Assembly (NCBI RefSeq): GCF_910592395.1 | Contig: NC_088308.1 | Coordinates: forward strand, 23,389,501-23,453,500 | DNA length: 64,000 bases | Direction: 5' to 3' | Source: Lineus longissimus | Lineage: Eukaryota; Nemertea; Pilidiophora; Heteronemertea; Lineidae | Part shown: piece by piece, positions 47,184-61,697 of the stretch | How positions within the stretch are numbered: the first letter of the stretch is position 1 | Layout: the number at the start of each line of letters is the position of its first letter | Made by a program: the position numbers and the translations under genes | The notes under the pieces: model-generated | The model's database searches: none | Seen by the model: only the letters and a program-made list of their open reading frames with translations | What the model was told of the DNA's origin: nothing

Positions 47184-50100
47184 TGTGGTTGAGAATATCA
47201 CAGGCAGTGTTCGGGATGGGTGGGGAGGGGGACTTCAGCAAAATCTGGAAAGATGGAATGATTATATAAATTTTCTGTTGTAAGTTGTACAGATACATGC
47301 TGTGGCCATCATTTTATCCTTGCATTGCAATACCCTTCCTGGCTTTTGCAGACATTCTGTCAATATAACAGATGAGATGTGATGCTACAGCCACAGCTAG
47401 AGCTAGACGATATGGACTGATTGAGAAAAGCAAGGTTAAAGCCAAATCCATGTCTATGGCTGGTATCATATTTGATCAAATCCTGAAGTCACAATTAGTC
47501 CTTTGTTTTTGAAATAACATGTTAGCACTTGTTACAATGATAGTTATCCTGAAATCATGCAACATCAACACACAAACCAGGAAGAGTACTATGGTCCTAA
47601 ATACTGCAAGGACAAAACCATAACACTAGACAGTGAAACGAAAGACATCTGATCGAAGACTTGAAGAACATGTCTGACAAAAATGACATTGTCACATAAT
47701 GACAAGTGTATAAATACTTGTGGCAAAGTTCCCAAGAACTCTCATAGGGATAAAACCAAGGATCCGTGAAATAAAAATCCCCCAAATCTGATCACATCAT
47801 AATTTGACGTATCACGTCACCACTTGCAAATAAGTCAATATTACTTTATTTACAACAACAATGGACACAATGAAAAATTATATAGCAAATTTAATTGTTA
47901 GCAGAGTGTTCAGAGTGTTCAGAAAGAGTAAGACCAAGATCTAAAGCCAAGATAGGTTAAGTTAAAGGCAAAGCATAAGTGTTTTAAGCAGATCATCTCT
48001 CATAGATCTGCACAAAGGTAAACTTATTTTTAAAGAATGACCTGGAGGGGATTAGACTTAGAGATTGCAATTTGGTTGATATTTTCGAAACACAATTTTT
48101 ATCTCAACTTTTTTTGGTGCACAGAACTGCAACTGCAATCAACATCCTGAAAATAACCTAGAAAATTAAAAAAAATTAATCCCAGTTTTTTCTAATAATA
48201 GCAATAATTCATGAAATAGGGTCAATCAATGGAATTCTGCAACTGAATATTGTACAATTATCATGATTTCCATAACAGGATATATGGCACTTACGTTCAG
48301 ACGCATTTCATTTTCATTCCATGAGCAAATTCAGCCATTGATTTCTCCTGACCTTTGATAATTACAGCAATCAACACAGACTGATTTCATATATTGAAAT
48401 TGTGAGCACCACACCCAACAACTCGTGAACTGGGGATTTTTAAATTAGCTTCTTTAAAAAGTCAAAATATTTTTGCACCGAAACATTGCAGAGATTGTTT
48501 ATTCCAGCACAAAAGTGAAACCTCTTTTCCATTCAATTTTAATACAAATATTGATTTTGACACCGTCACCAAACAAGAGACAGGTGGGAATGGATGAATT
48601 GTCTCATGCTGATCAATAAGTGAATAAACTTGACAATAGACACCGGTTGTAATGTAATGAAACCAATGTGGTAACAGAACACTACAACGGTGACTGAAGT
48701 GACAAATGTGGCAAAGTGTGGGGTGGGAGGCAACAATTGAGTCTTGTGTGATGATTGAGCCTGACTGCATTACACTGCTCTTTTGATGACAACAAATTAC
48801 AATCATTATCAATATCATCTGAAAGAACATGTTTTTGAAATTGTATGCAATAATCACATAATTAATACTACTGAAGCAAGTTTTACATGTATTGCCTGTG
48901 GCAGTGTGGTTCCAGTGGCATGCTAAGCAGAAGTTTCAGTCTAGTTCCAATTCAATCTAATTTGGCTGTGGTGGGGGAAGTCAAATCATCCTATAGGACC
49001 AAGGAGAGAAACTAACGCAGAGAACAACTCAGTACAACCAAAGAGCGGGACTGACTGTCTAAAAGGCATGTAAGGAGTGACAAACACAAAGAAGACTGCA
49101 CTATTCACCCCAATCAAAGTCAACAAACTTGCACCAACAAGTTAAAACTAACAACGGGATCCTTATTCAAGAGGGACAAAAGCGGGAACATCTTCATTTT
49201 GAGATGTCGCAAGATAACACATGGAATATCATCTCATTATATGAGGAGAGCCAACAGGTTTCAATAAGTGTCAATTAATCATTAGAGATAGCATCAGTTG
49301 GGCTTCAACAAATAGGGACAATTGAATGACCAATAGCCAAACTACCAAAAGGTCCCACAGAAACTCAACTGTCAGTGTTAGGTGATTGATAATAATACAC
49401 AAAATTCAAAATCTCAAGGACAAAGAAATGAGCCTGAATCAAAGGAAATGAGCTTCTTTCATTATATTTCTTTGCCAGGGGCTTTTTTCTCTGTTATTTG
49501 TCAAACAAATTTTACATGATGTTTTTACTGTGTCCCAGATCCATATTCTTGCATGAAATTCTTAGAATATTCCTTGTGGGATTAAACTGCCCAGGAGATA
49601 AATGTAGGTGAACACCCATTTAAAACCTGGGAAGCTGTTTTCTGAAAAACAAAGAATAGACCCCCACCCTTGAAATTGGCATTCACATCGTTTTGAAGGA
49701 GTTCTAATTGCTTTAGGATTTCAATTTCAAGCTTTAGTGGTCAATCCTTCAAGCTACAAGCTAAAAACTGAAGTGAGGGAACATCCAAAAAGTGAAATGA
49801 AGGGCTTCTGCAATTTCACATGGTGTAAAAAGATGACAGGCCAACTTGCTTGTTTTACAACCATTGTCTTTTTTTATTTATTATCAAAAATCCATGCTTT
49901 TGTTGAACCTAAATATAACAGGACCCCCTTATATTGGTACACTCACCGGGTAAAACAGCAACATCCATGGACTAAATTGAATACATATCCAATCAAACTA
50001 AACGGAACATTATGAACTATCCAAATATGTAACAGAGTCGTGTTATCCAACTAAAGCATGTTATTCACAGTATGTCCCAGGTGAAAATTTACTTCTAACA

Positions 50101-53040
50101 GTTGGGTAGTAATAATGTTTGCCCAATATGCAACACCGTGTGAACACACCCAATGATGGTATTGTAATGTGCTATTCACAGATCAATGGAAAACTGCACA
50201 CAGGTAGATATCACATACCTGGAACAGCTAGCGCAACCTATACTCCTCAAATAAAAATCAATACATCCCCGCGTGCCTGATTTGGACGTGTTGAGCATTC
50301 CTGCTGATTTTTATTCACATGAACAAGTGAAAATATGCATGCTATACTGTGGGCAGTAATTACTGTGTGTTTCACAATAGACACCGAGACCAGGTTTTGT
50401 GTTAAATTAACTGGATCGTGATTTTAACACCTTAGGCCACAGTGACACTGACAGATAATGAAAATGAAAAAGGATTGTTCCTAATAATAATTATATCTAG
50501 TTTCAGTTTCCAGAATGATTGGTAGTTATCATCAATTGACTCAATAATGTCAAAACAATTCGACTGCATAATTAGTCTTACAAGAATCAACCAGCTGCAT
50601 CTGCAGGTCTTTCAAATATGTAGGCGTGATGTTTCTATTAGTCAGAGGAGAGCAATTGATTATTTTGATCAATTGATTTCATCCATAGACTAGAGAGAAA
50701 TTATATGGCCACCTGACTTCAAGAGATTGATTCCAACATACACCACGTCAGTATTTGGGAGAAGATCAATGCTGAAAGTGATCAAAATGTAATGTGCACA
50801 AGCACACGCCACAGGGCTTGCGATTAATGGCCTCAGTCATACAATGTCGTCATCACTTGTTTAGTTTTGATACATTATTTAACCATGACCTTCCTACAAA
50901 CTTTACAGACAGCAAATGCATCAATTGTTTCAAATTATGAAAGAAAAGTTGGCCAAATTATCGTCCATGATGTAATACACTCAAGCCTATGTGATTTTAC
51001 AGAAGTTACTAATTCCCAAATCTTATCATAAGCGATCATCTAAATTAAGTAATATTTTCCATGTAGGACATGAAGGTAACAGGGTAGGAGTAAAAACCCA
51101 CATCATCATATCAAGTTTGATTCCACTCCCATTTCAAGTCATGGGAGCTGAATAACAACAACACAAGTGGCGGCCTGAACACTCAATATCCATTACATTC
51201 TCACTATCACAATGCCAATGGCCTTCAATCATAAGTGTACTTTAACTTAAGAGGCACGCCCCAAGTAACAAACAAGCCACAACACCTGTTCAGGCTAGAA
51301 TGCAACTCCTCCGCTCCCTATTGTCCAGCATCCCAAATTCTATTCAAACTACTGTTGACCGATTTCCTCACACATGACACCTAACTTGTAAATTCACAAG
51401 TCACACCCACAACAGTGGCAGACGGTGGCTTATGACATTGTCCGAAGTTGGCTTAGGCCTTTTAGGCGTGTTCGGAGTGTGCGATGTTTTGTTTGTTTTG
51501 GCTTTGGACTGGTTCGTTCTCCACTGTTTGTCGAAAAATGGTCTTTAGTACCACTTCTTCTTCTTATACTCGGGTAGGACACTATCAAAGAGTGTATAAA
51601 TACCGAGGGTGGGGAGTGTGGTGCGCCGCTGTTAGTAGCTAGCCTTTAGGTTAGTACGAAATACCTCTATAGATTCATACACTTGATTTGGAAAAACGTT
51701 TACAGTGTTGGCCGTCATCATGTCACGATGCATTGCAGCTCTGACGATTTTATATTACTGTAACGTGACGTGACGTCTTCGTAAACGTTGTTCCCAATCA
51801 AGTGCATGAATCTATATTATAAACTATAGTGTTTTGGTCTCTTTGTCTTGATTGTTTGAGGCAGGGCCTGTATTTTAGTATTAGTCCTCACCACCCCACC
51901 TTCTTCAGTCTGGCCCGAGGATAGCATATGGAATCATGAAACAAACAGGGGCTCCCAAACAGGAACTTTATTCTTTCTCTTCTTTCTGACTTCTTCAGTG
52001 ACTATAGTCACTATGTCAGTATTTGTCACTGTCACCCAACAGGCTTCATCCGACAATTGAACCCATACGGACTGAGTACATACTGAGTAGCCTAGTGTAT
52101 TTTAATCTTTTTCTCGGACAGCATGTATTTGTTCTAAATATTCAGCAAACGCGGCGGCATAAACCGTTCAAAAAAGGTGACAACTTCCGGTATCCCAATA
52201 TACTTACAAACTATCACCTAACTTTTGCCATTCTTTTGACAACCCCTGATCAAATCAGAAAACGCTTTTCACTTCCGACCACAACATTCTCGGAAACGCC
52301 GTAATGTTGTTTTCAGTTTCGCCGTCGATCAGGTGGTGGCGCCTTAATGAAGTGAAGTGAAGTGAAGAATGGCACGAAATTCAAATTTGTATACAGCTAA
52401 AGGGCCACACCCTGTGTCTTATGTAGGCCTAATTGGCAATACCAAAAATCTATTTATGCAAAAGGCCAAAAAACATGCTCAATTTCATAGGAAAGTGACT
52501 TAGGCGATAGTATTGCCATCTAGCGGCAGGAAGTGGAACTGCAAATTTTGGACGAATATTTCAGTTCTATTTTTTGCCACGAAACAGCGCCACTGTCGCC
52601 TAAGCCAATTTCAGGCTGTGGGTCCTGTAATTAATTGGTTTTCATGCCTCAGGAAGGTAATCAGTATCAAACTAAGGGAATTTGATAGATAATGACTTGC
52701 TTTAGTTGTCAATCAGGTTCAGCACAGCCACAAGCCATCTTCCAACACCAACGACAGGAGATATGATTCTCTGATGGGATAAACGACGGTGGACGAGAGT
52801 TTCACCAGTGGCAGGCTCAGGGGCTTGTTTGGAGCACCCCTCTATTGACCTTGTCAGTTGTTTAATATAGGAGGCCTTCCCTGTACCCTCTGATTAAATA
52901 TAGGTGCAGTCACTGATCTTCAAACCTTTAGATTTAACAACATTTCAATCAACTTACACCTACATTCCATTTGTGAATCATGTACTCATAACATGTCAAT
53001 TGACATCAACCTGAATGGCCAAAAAACAAGACAAAGCACG
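47184..53040. other. Cadherin 5' flank and intergenic DNA
   Basis: It must contain the cadherin promoter, which I could not locate. TATAAATA at 51595-51602 on the plus strand precedes the inverted repeat at 51668, but no coding region follows. A GAAGT tandem run lies near 52350-52376. ORFs of up to 131 codons show no domain. Confidence 0.4.
51668..51816. repeat. Inverted repeat, 36-bp arms (33/36), 77-bp spacer
   Basis: The left arm 51668-51703 begins TATAGATTCATACACTTG. The right arm 51781-51816 is its reverse complement with three mismatches. Weaker symmetry continues into the spacer (GTCATCATGTCACG against CGTGACGTGACGTC). It could be a foldback element or a structured non-coding transcript. 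No target duplication was recognised. Confidence 0.85.
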
Positions 53041-55504
53041 CAGATAAATGAAAATTAATTTATTACAGTTCATTTTGTAACAAGCTTCACTTCCATAATG
53101 TGTACAGTGTAGTGTATATATATTATCTTATTTATAGAAGGAAACAATCATTGGATGCTCACTATTCTAGGGATGGATAAAACCAAATATGTACAATAAT
53201 TATATTCAACTGAAGAGGGAAAATCCTGAACCAATTCTGTAAGTTTTTACTGCAAGCATCTCAATTGACAATGAGATTAGTCTCCATCCAGTGAAATATG
53301 TCTACTAGAATACTGCACAGAAAATTATAATTATCGAATTCGATAGTACTGTAAACATGATAAATGCTCCAAAGCAAGGTTGTCCTAATAATATTTCATT
53401 GCACATAAAAAATCTGATAATCTCCATGGCCATGTTTCAGAGCTCAAGATAACCCCTAAAAAGTGTATTTTGAAACATGAAACTTGGCCCAGGACCCTCA
53501 CTTTTAAAACTGTCAACTTAAGAATTGTTACAGGACTCCTGAGATTTTGTCAAGGCTGATCAAGAAAGTCCACGTTTAGCTTGAGCCCTGTGTTTTGTGA
53601 AGCCTCTGCAATATTTACATCAAGTACAATGTGAAATGTACAATGTGAACCACGCTTAAACCCTTCATCCAAGCAAGAAAGTAAATGTACACTATTTCTC
53701 TATGGAACAAAAAAACCCCCAGTGTTTACTTGTTGTAGGTATTTTGTTCTTCCAAACGACAATATGCAATGTATTCATGGTGTTTTTTGAAACAACCTCT
53801 TTTACATTCAGCAAAGGCACACAGAACTAAATACAATTGTAACAAAATTTGGTAAATGTTTGAAAATAGCTGCACACAGAACGTTTAATCTTTAGGTAAT
53901 GAAGAGGATAAACAGTTTTCTATCCTATTCTCTCCATCAAGACACTTGCATTTTTTCAACAGGTCAATGTCTTGTTGCCCAAAAAATAAGGATTAAGTGT
54001 GGCTGGACAGGCAAGCACATTCTGAGCTGTCTGGACCTAGTATCTGAATAAAAAATTACGGTCATCCAAAAAGGAGGTGGGCCTAATATGTACCCAAAAG
54101 GGGTAGGTCCAAAAATTTTGGTATTTATATTCCACCACCTGTACAGAAGAATTCCCTTTGTACAAAACAGCCATTTTGAGTACTGGGGTCTGCAAATTGG
54201 GTTTTGATGCATAGCGGAACATATTTTATTGATGGCCCCTTCGACAGACATTATATTATCATTACAGAATCTATTCCATGATAAGATTAACAAATGTAAT
54301 CAGTTCATTACTGTCATGTTACAACTCAACCGACTGCCAATACCAAATAAATCCAGTCCTTAAATCAATGTACACGATAAAATAAATAAATCACTGAGCA
54401 AATACATGTAAAGCCTATTTACATTGTATTTTGCGCCATTAAAACAAGAAAACTAACACTAACATTTTAGTCCTTAATCATTATTTCAGCTTTATACAAA
54501 AATACAAATTGCGCGTCTTTCAGAATTTATACAAGAGCTAGATACAATGGCAGCTTTACATACAGGTCTGATCCTGCCATATTTCCTTGGGGGGCAATAT
54601 GCCTAATTTATGTCATGTGGCACATTTCTCAGGGTAGGTTTACAGTAGTCTTGATTTGAACTCTGGGATCTGTTGAGGACTTGTATACTCATATCAAATC
54701 TACAATATAACAACCCTTGGAAATAGAATATTGAACACCATAGTTTCCAAAAGCAATTCAAACCTAACATTTCCTCTAGCTGGTTACACGAGGCAGACTT
54801 TCAATGATTTACATGGTAGGGTTCTAGTTATTATTCAACAAGTATAACCAGGTTTGAGCTTGACAAGGTAGACTTCATATTTAGGAACAAAAGGATTTTT
54901 CGGGAAAACACAACTAGCAGTATTAGGTGAACTATACTTCTACAGGTCATTGTTTGCCTTGTGAAAAGAACACCAGTTCTTTTGTTATGATATAAGCTGT
55001 TATGAAGACTGAAAACAGCGCAGGCTGAAAAAAACTTTTCAAAGGAGAGGAAATTAGCTGCCATTTCAAACATGATTTTGCGAGGTCGTTCACAAAATGA
55101 GTATGTTTCCAGCCAGATTCTTGCTAGTTTACAAGACATAGATAAGCAACCACATCCCAAGCATCTCAAAACATGTACATTTAGTATTGGAGTAGAAATG
55201 CTAAGTCAGAGGTATCGAAACTCCGCCAGCTGAAAGAAAATAGAAATAAATCGTTAATCATGTGTTACAGTAAGGGTTAAAACAAACAGTCTGTTCCAGG
55301 TAGAGATAAAGTATTGAGTTTGTAGCTTCCCTGAAACTCAGGGTGCCTCTGTGAGACCTGTTACAGTGAAAGGACTAACTGCCATTATCTTTGGCTCAAC
55401 TTAAAATTCCAATAATTCAACTCCCATGTTTCAAATTCATGCCAGCTCATTGACTTTAATTACCAGATTCAGTAAATCCACTGCAAGACAATTCAAAGAC
55501 GTTT
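53041..55504 (-). other. Probable LIN54 3' UTR and downstream DNA
   Basis: No coding exon is supported here. Minus-strand poly(A) candidates are ATTAAA at 55455-55460 and AATAAA at 54235-54240 and 53059-53064; I cannot tell which is used. A 109-codon minus ORF at 53964-54293 has no domain. Confidence 0.4.
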
Positions 55505-58500
55505 TTACTTTTTGATAACAGACCCATTGCCAATACCTTTTGTTCTGTTTGCTGACTCAATAATCTGCATAAGACATCTGCCAAATTCTTCCAGTATAGC
55601 TCTCTCGTGTATAACAGGTGGCTGCCGGGTTCTTTCTGCATCTTCTGCTTGTGCCAACATACACACACAGGTAGCCTCCGCAACATCTGATGTGATGAAT
55701 GTATAAGGTAGCCTGGAAAAGGACACAAGGATGAATTGATTTTGGAGACTCTAAAAGCGATCTCTTCCACTGCAGAGAACTTCAGAGAAAGAGTTATTGG
55801 TTCCAACTGAAACTGGCCAACCTGTTTTCCTGAAAGGACCTATGGGAACTCAAAATCCTCTTGTAATGAGAAATTCAGAAAAGCAATTTCCAAAGTTTGT
55901 TCTTTTTACCACAACAAGCATCAGTTGTCTTAGATGAGTTGCTTTGACCCTGCCTCCACCTTACCTTTCAGCCCCCGACAGAGAATGTTTGGATGGTACA
56001 TCTTGCATTTGGGAAGACAACTTAGTTCTGACTGAGGTCTGCTGTTGCACTCTCACTTCAGCAGCATCTGCCAGATGCATCAGAGTCTTGCGCTCAGGAC
56101 TCTCATCAAAGTTCTTGCAACCAACACAACGACACATTGATGAACACGTGATTTTTGCCTGAAGACAAGAGCAAAGAATAGGGGATATCTGTTTTTTTGA
56201 GAAGTAAATATATAGAATTGAAGAATCAGCAAATGATAACACTGTGACAGTATGGGCCACTTAAAACAGCATTATCACACCTATCATCTTGATATGACGC
56301 TTGAATTTTATAGCTGATTAATGTGAACAAAGTCAAACTGTCACCAAATTTTTTACAGCAATTATTTATTTGTCATAAGAGCTGAAAAAAATCCCAGCTT
56401 GTAGTGGCAGTTTGCTCTCTAGACACAGTCCTCTCAAAGTTTTAACAAATCCGCACTTGAACCTACTTACTTCGTAACATTCACAGTAATTTTTCAAACA
56501 TCCAGACTTTTTGCAATTGCACCCTTTGTTATGCCGCCGATCGCCATCACCAATTTTACCTAAAATACAGATATGCTTGGAATGAAATCATGAAAAAAAG
56601 TTAAAAAGTAATACATGCAACACCTGTTCATATGTCAACGGTTAATTGGAGTCAAGTCCAACATGTTTCACCTGAAATACCAAACTCGAGGCAAACAAAA
56701 CATGTCTTCTCTTATTTTCTTTCTTTTACTTTATGAACCGGTAATAATCTCCAATGGTAAGTTGAGTCAGCTAGTTGAGGGCCTCAAAATAACTTACCAG
56801 TCCCTTTTCCTATTTTTGGATGAAAAGCATGTGGGTTTCTGTCTAGACATGATTTGATGGCTCGTGACCGCTCATCTTCGTGTTCCAAGTTATTAGCACA
56901 ATTCGTACAGTTGCAGTTGTGACAGAATTCTCCATTGGCAAAACAATCACAGTATCTGAAGAGAAAAAGTACTCGGCATCACTTGGAAGCACCAAAAATT
57001 AAATGCAATCTTCAGTACAGCTCCCTTAATACTATATAACACTTTCCATTGTTGGTTTTAATCAGGGAAATGTTGACTTCATGGGAACTTGGAATCGTTC
57101 TACAACAATTTTTGACGGACTTTGTTAAGTCCTGCTGCTCTTTTGATACTTACAATTTCAAACATTGAGATTTTGTACAGTTGCATGGTTTTCTTGGCCT
57201 CTGACCACCAGGCGTTTCCATTGGGCTGGAACTAAAACAAAAAGATCATACAATTGAACATCTTTGTACATCTCAACCTCTTCTGAAGATCTCCGAGAGA
57301 AAATGCCATGAAAAAAGCATGCACTAGCGATAGATTGCACTGTAAGCAATATCAAATACCACTCACAGAGATTTTGAGGCTAAAATATATTTGCCATGTG
57401 TTTGGTGGTTAAAATGTGATAGGAAGGTCAAAAAGTCAAGCCACATATCTAAAGATAGAGAACTCCAAATTCTCATAAGAACTAACATCCTATCATAAAT
57501 TTATCATCACATATGATATGGACATCAGAAGCAAAAACAGAAGTTCTCATTTTTATTCCTCATTCATACTTTTACAACTCACCCATTTAAATGTCTGGAT
57601 GCAACAGCATTAGACACAGACATATCATTACTGGCTATAGGTATGTAGTCTTTGTTGTTAGCAGAGTTAGACTGAACGGACTGCTGCTGAGCAGGCTGTG
57701 AAGACTGACCAGCTTGTTGCTGCAACTGAATCATAGAATATGAGAATCAATTACGAGAGCTGTTGACCGACAGGTTTTTCATTAGCAAAAATATTCACAT
57801 TAAATGTCCAAAACCAAAGCACGGCCATCACATGATAGTATTACTTAATAATATTAGAAAGAAATCCACAATACTGTGCTGATAAGGAAACACTTCAAAA
57901 CCTCATAAGTCCTCCATGGTAGGGAGAAACAAAATGTCAGCTTGGCTCTTTACTTACATTTGAAATATACTGAGCTGGCACTAGAGCAAATCCTTGCACT
58001 CCCGAGACATTACCACCCGTGGATATGAGTGTTGTCCCAGGGGGTAACTGTGATAACGCAGTGGATGTTGCTGTTGTCACAGGTCTCATGGGTGCTAAAC
58101 TTTGTGTAGGCGCTGCACTTGCTCGGATCTGAACAGTACTAGTGGCTGGCAAAAGTAACCTCTGCGTCTGTGGCTGTGCAGTTGACGTCTGATTTGCAGC
58201 AGGTTTTGGAGCAACCTGAAGAGAAGAAACAAAAGAAACACTCAGTATCTGTCGAAATATTTAATATTTGTCCTCCAATTGTAGATTCGCACTCAAGTGT
58301 CACCAAGGTGTTACTGATGATATAAATTGACATCTTTAACTTTAAAACCAGTTTGACATTTGGCTTATTTGTGTCCTTCAGGCACATCAGCTTCTGGCTC
58401 AGTTGCAGTTTCAGAAACAGGCCTTGAGATAATAATTCTTGTTGTCACTCACTGCAAATTTCAGGGTTTGTCCTGTTGTATTTCCAACAGACAGAGGAAC

Positions 58501-61397
58501 CATTTGCTTGGCCTGGCCAGCTGGAGCAATTGTGGCTTGTTTGTTTCCTAAAATGAAAAAATAAATTTATACAATAGTCACCATTTATGGGGTTACCCAC
58601 CCTTATAAAATAGTATTCATCTAAAAAACTATCCCAACCAACTGGATATGTCATCAAGTATTGACCAGTAAAACAATAAGACTGATTTTCTATGTTTGTT
58701 ACCTTGAGTCTGTGCCTGCTGCTGTGATGCAGGAGTTGACACAAGTCTGATGTAGTTGAATTTGCTCCCTGGTACTTGAATCTGCTGTACATTCTGAGTA
58801 TTTTGTAATGGTATTGTGATCTGCTTCAGTGTTTGACCAGCTGCATTAGTCTGAGGTTTCCCTCCCTGGAAAAGAAGATGCTAGTCATCAAAACTGAAAA
58901 TGTCAGCAATGATATACTTATTAAAACATAGAACACTGTCCCGACTGTACTGGGATAATTTGATTTTCTGTGATTCAGCTTAAAATACAGGAAGGGCAAT
59001 CGTGTACCACATACTCTTTCATACAACATCACTGTCACCACTTCCCAGTGACCAACTCACATCACACCTGTGAAACCATTTCTTGGGAAGTTTCGTTCCA
59101 CAAAATAATTACATGAAACAAAGTCTGAATGTAGTTTGGTAGCTATGGAACAAGGTGGTAGCCTGTAGCCATCCGGCAAGTGAAGAGGGGTCGACTCCTT
59201 GAAATGTCACGGCCACTACTTGTTTGAATTGTTTCTCCTATATTGGTTGCCTGTCAAGGTTGAGGACATCGATCTATTAATTTAATCTAACTCCAGGAGT
59301 CCTGCTGCTGTAAAAGGGTGGGTTCATATTAACTTACCACACTGAATGGCTGCCGAATAAAAACCCTTTGAGGAGAATAAGTTATTGTTTTCGTAGATGT
59401 TGATGCTATTACAGTCCCACTCACTGAAGAAGCTGTTGTTGTGATCAAAGCATTTTTTGGTATCATTGTCAATACATTAGAGCCTGCAACATGCTGTAAA
59501 GGAATCACCCGGTGGGGAGACTTCCCGGATACAGGTATCATGGTTATTTTTGTAGGTGTTTTAGCTGGAGAAATGGCAATTTTCTGTTGTGGGATAATAC
59601 TCCTTGGTGGGGTGCTACTGAGAGAAGTCAGTGCTATTGTTCGACCTGGCGACACAATGCCAGCTTGAGATAATGTTATAGTCTTTGTCGGCGTTGATGC
59701 TCCCTGGACTGATGGAGACAAGATAGTGAACCCTTGACCACCTGAGCTCACAAGCTGTGATTGGCTCACGCCACTCATAGACTGTGCAAACAAAACTGGC
59801 TGAGTTTGGTTCGTTGTCGGATTTTTTTGTATGATAACTTTCATCTGTGGTGGAGGCGATGATGTAGCAGGCCGCTTTACTCCAGCATTGACAACTGCAG
59901 CTGTTGAAAGTACTTTATTTTCAAATTCACTGCCCACCATGATAGTTGTCGCCTGGTCTGACAACAGGCTTAAACCTGAATTAATCAGACTTGTGTTTTG
60001 CGTCGACTGACCACCCATGATAGACGACACTTCCACTTCTTGAATAATTGATTCCACTTTCACATTTGGTGTCTCTTCTATCACCACCTCAGTCTTGGTT
60101 GCCTCAGGTACATCTGTTACCACCTCAATGTTCGAGTCTTGAATCTTGTCAAGTTCTGCTTTTATGTTTTCCAGTGCAACTAACTCGGGATTCTCCGTAA
60201 TCTGATTCGCTGATCCAAGATCATACAAATTGGCCGACATCGCGGTAATGTCCACTTCTTCCTTGATATTATTCATTGTAACTGCAGTACTGGGAGAGGA
60301 CCGTTCTGAAGGTGCCGATTCTGTGACAGATTTGCCACTACTCCTAGTGACCACTGGAAGAAGATTGAGAAAATATTAAATATATTTTTCTCCAGTGACT
60401 TGGTTGTATATTTCTTATGACATTTTAAATGGATTAAAACAACCAATCAAAACAGAGCGTTGTCGCCAAGGAATTAACGTCATGACATAAATGGCGATAT
60501 AATGCAAAAGTGGCAATACAATCTCGCGCAACATTACATTCAACTAATCAAAATACAATGGATACCTGAATAAATGGAACAGACAACAGTCAGCAAGCGT
60601 TAAAAACAACGAGGATGCAATGCCCGATAGCTGCTCTGACCTCTGAAAGAGAGGATAAGATATATTTTAAAACAAACAAAAAACATGAGTGATATTTGGA
60701 TAAGAAAAAACAACACACGGCAAACACAAACACGACAGAACAACTTTCAACTAACATTGAAGTGAACAGGCAAAAAACACAGCAAAACCAAGATTGCAAG
60801 AAGACGAAAAGCACCCGTCCACATTGTCATTGGTAATACATTGGGCCAACATCAACAGAGTATAGAGGGAAGGGGTCCTACACTACTACATCATAACATA
60901 ATACACATGTCAGGGGTAGCCTACTGTGTTCATATGCATAGTTCTGTGCACGGCATTATGGTACTAGTGTATTATTGTGATGCTGCTCAAATGCCCCGCC
61001 ATTTTCACGCTCCAAGACTGGGAAATTTGAACGTCGCGAATGCAAAGAATAGGCCAATAAAACGACGCCCGATTGTACGTTTTGGATTAGTAATTCTTTT
61101 CACGCTCAATTCACTAACTCACTAAAACAATGTTAATGTCAAAGAAACATTCAATGACACCGAAATGAGGTATTTCGTGGTCAAATTCGATGGAAAAGAA
61201 AGGGAAATTTTAGTGTTTTCGGCTTCTTTTTCGGACTTTCGAGCCAACAGACTTCCCAAAATCTCTGCGCTCTTTCGACTGATCTCGGTGAAAATTGACA
61301 ACTTAACGCTTCGGATATTGTACTATAACATACTTTGAACACAACACCAGGAATTCATTAGATTATTATTTATTTTACCTGTTCTATCGGAAGGCAT
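55505..61397 (-). CDS. LIN54: LIN54, DNA-binding subunit of the MuvB/DREAM complex
   Basis: Exons in coding order: 61379-61397, 59338-60353, 58703-58865, 58453-58547, 57958-58215, 57583-57725, 57154-57231, 56798-56955, 56471-56559, 55965-56158, 55505-55712. They total 2421 nt, giving 806 residues against about 749 in human, with every phase matching. The protein starts MPSDRT. Its N-terminal two thirds are low-complexity, Ser/Thr/Gln/Pro-rich with several SP/TP sites. A conserved SKFNYIRLV block follows, then two tesmin CXC motifs (about residues 579-700) and a helical C-terminus. Both CXC motifs keep the DNA-contacting tyrosine (KLYCDC and KNYCEC). In animals LIN54 binds CHR elements (TTTGAA) of cell-cycle promoters in the nucleus. 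Divergent from COPS4. Confidence 0.97.
55965..57231 (-). CDS. LIN54: LIN54 tandem CXC (CRC) domain exons
   Basis: Exon 57154-57231 starts the first motif with [16 protein letters not shown], and 56798-56955 continues with [20 protein letters not shown] linker with [11 protein letters not shown] follows. Exons 56471-56559 and 55965-56158 give the second motif, [18 protein letters not shown] and then [13 protein letters not shown]. All cysteines expected for zinc binding in both motifs are present. Confidence 0.95.
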
Positions 61398-61697
61398 TAT
61401 GAATTTGTTCAAAATCACGCGCCCACCATTGCTATCCCAGAATAACACGATTCCAACACACACTCCGCGAAGCAAAATTTTGGCAGCCAAATATTTTACT
61501 TGATCTAATTTGTTGATTAAATGTAAAAACGTTCAAATTTGTTGATTGTCCCATATTTCAATAACATATACTTTACTTTAATATATTGCAATATGCTATT
61601 AGGTGGCTTTATTCATACAATTTTATTATGAATTGTTAATTTTGATTTTTAGCAAATCCATTTTGCCAAAATTGAACACTTCAGGAGAAAATTCAAG
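61398..61697. promoter_or_regulatory. Shared LIN54/COPS4 bidirectional promoter
   Basis: Only 300 bp separate the two start codons, and both 5' UTRs must lie here. There is no TATA box at a sensible distance. Minus-strand TTTGAA (CHR-like) hexamers lie at 61408-61413 and 61532-61537, upstream of the LIN54 ATG. They match the LIN54 DNA target but are common in AT-rich DNA. Confidence 0.7.

Noticed and set aside
48462-48857. 131-codon minus-strand ORF
   Set aside because: No domain, no splice context, AT-rich intergenic DNA.
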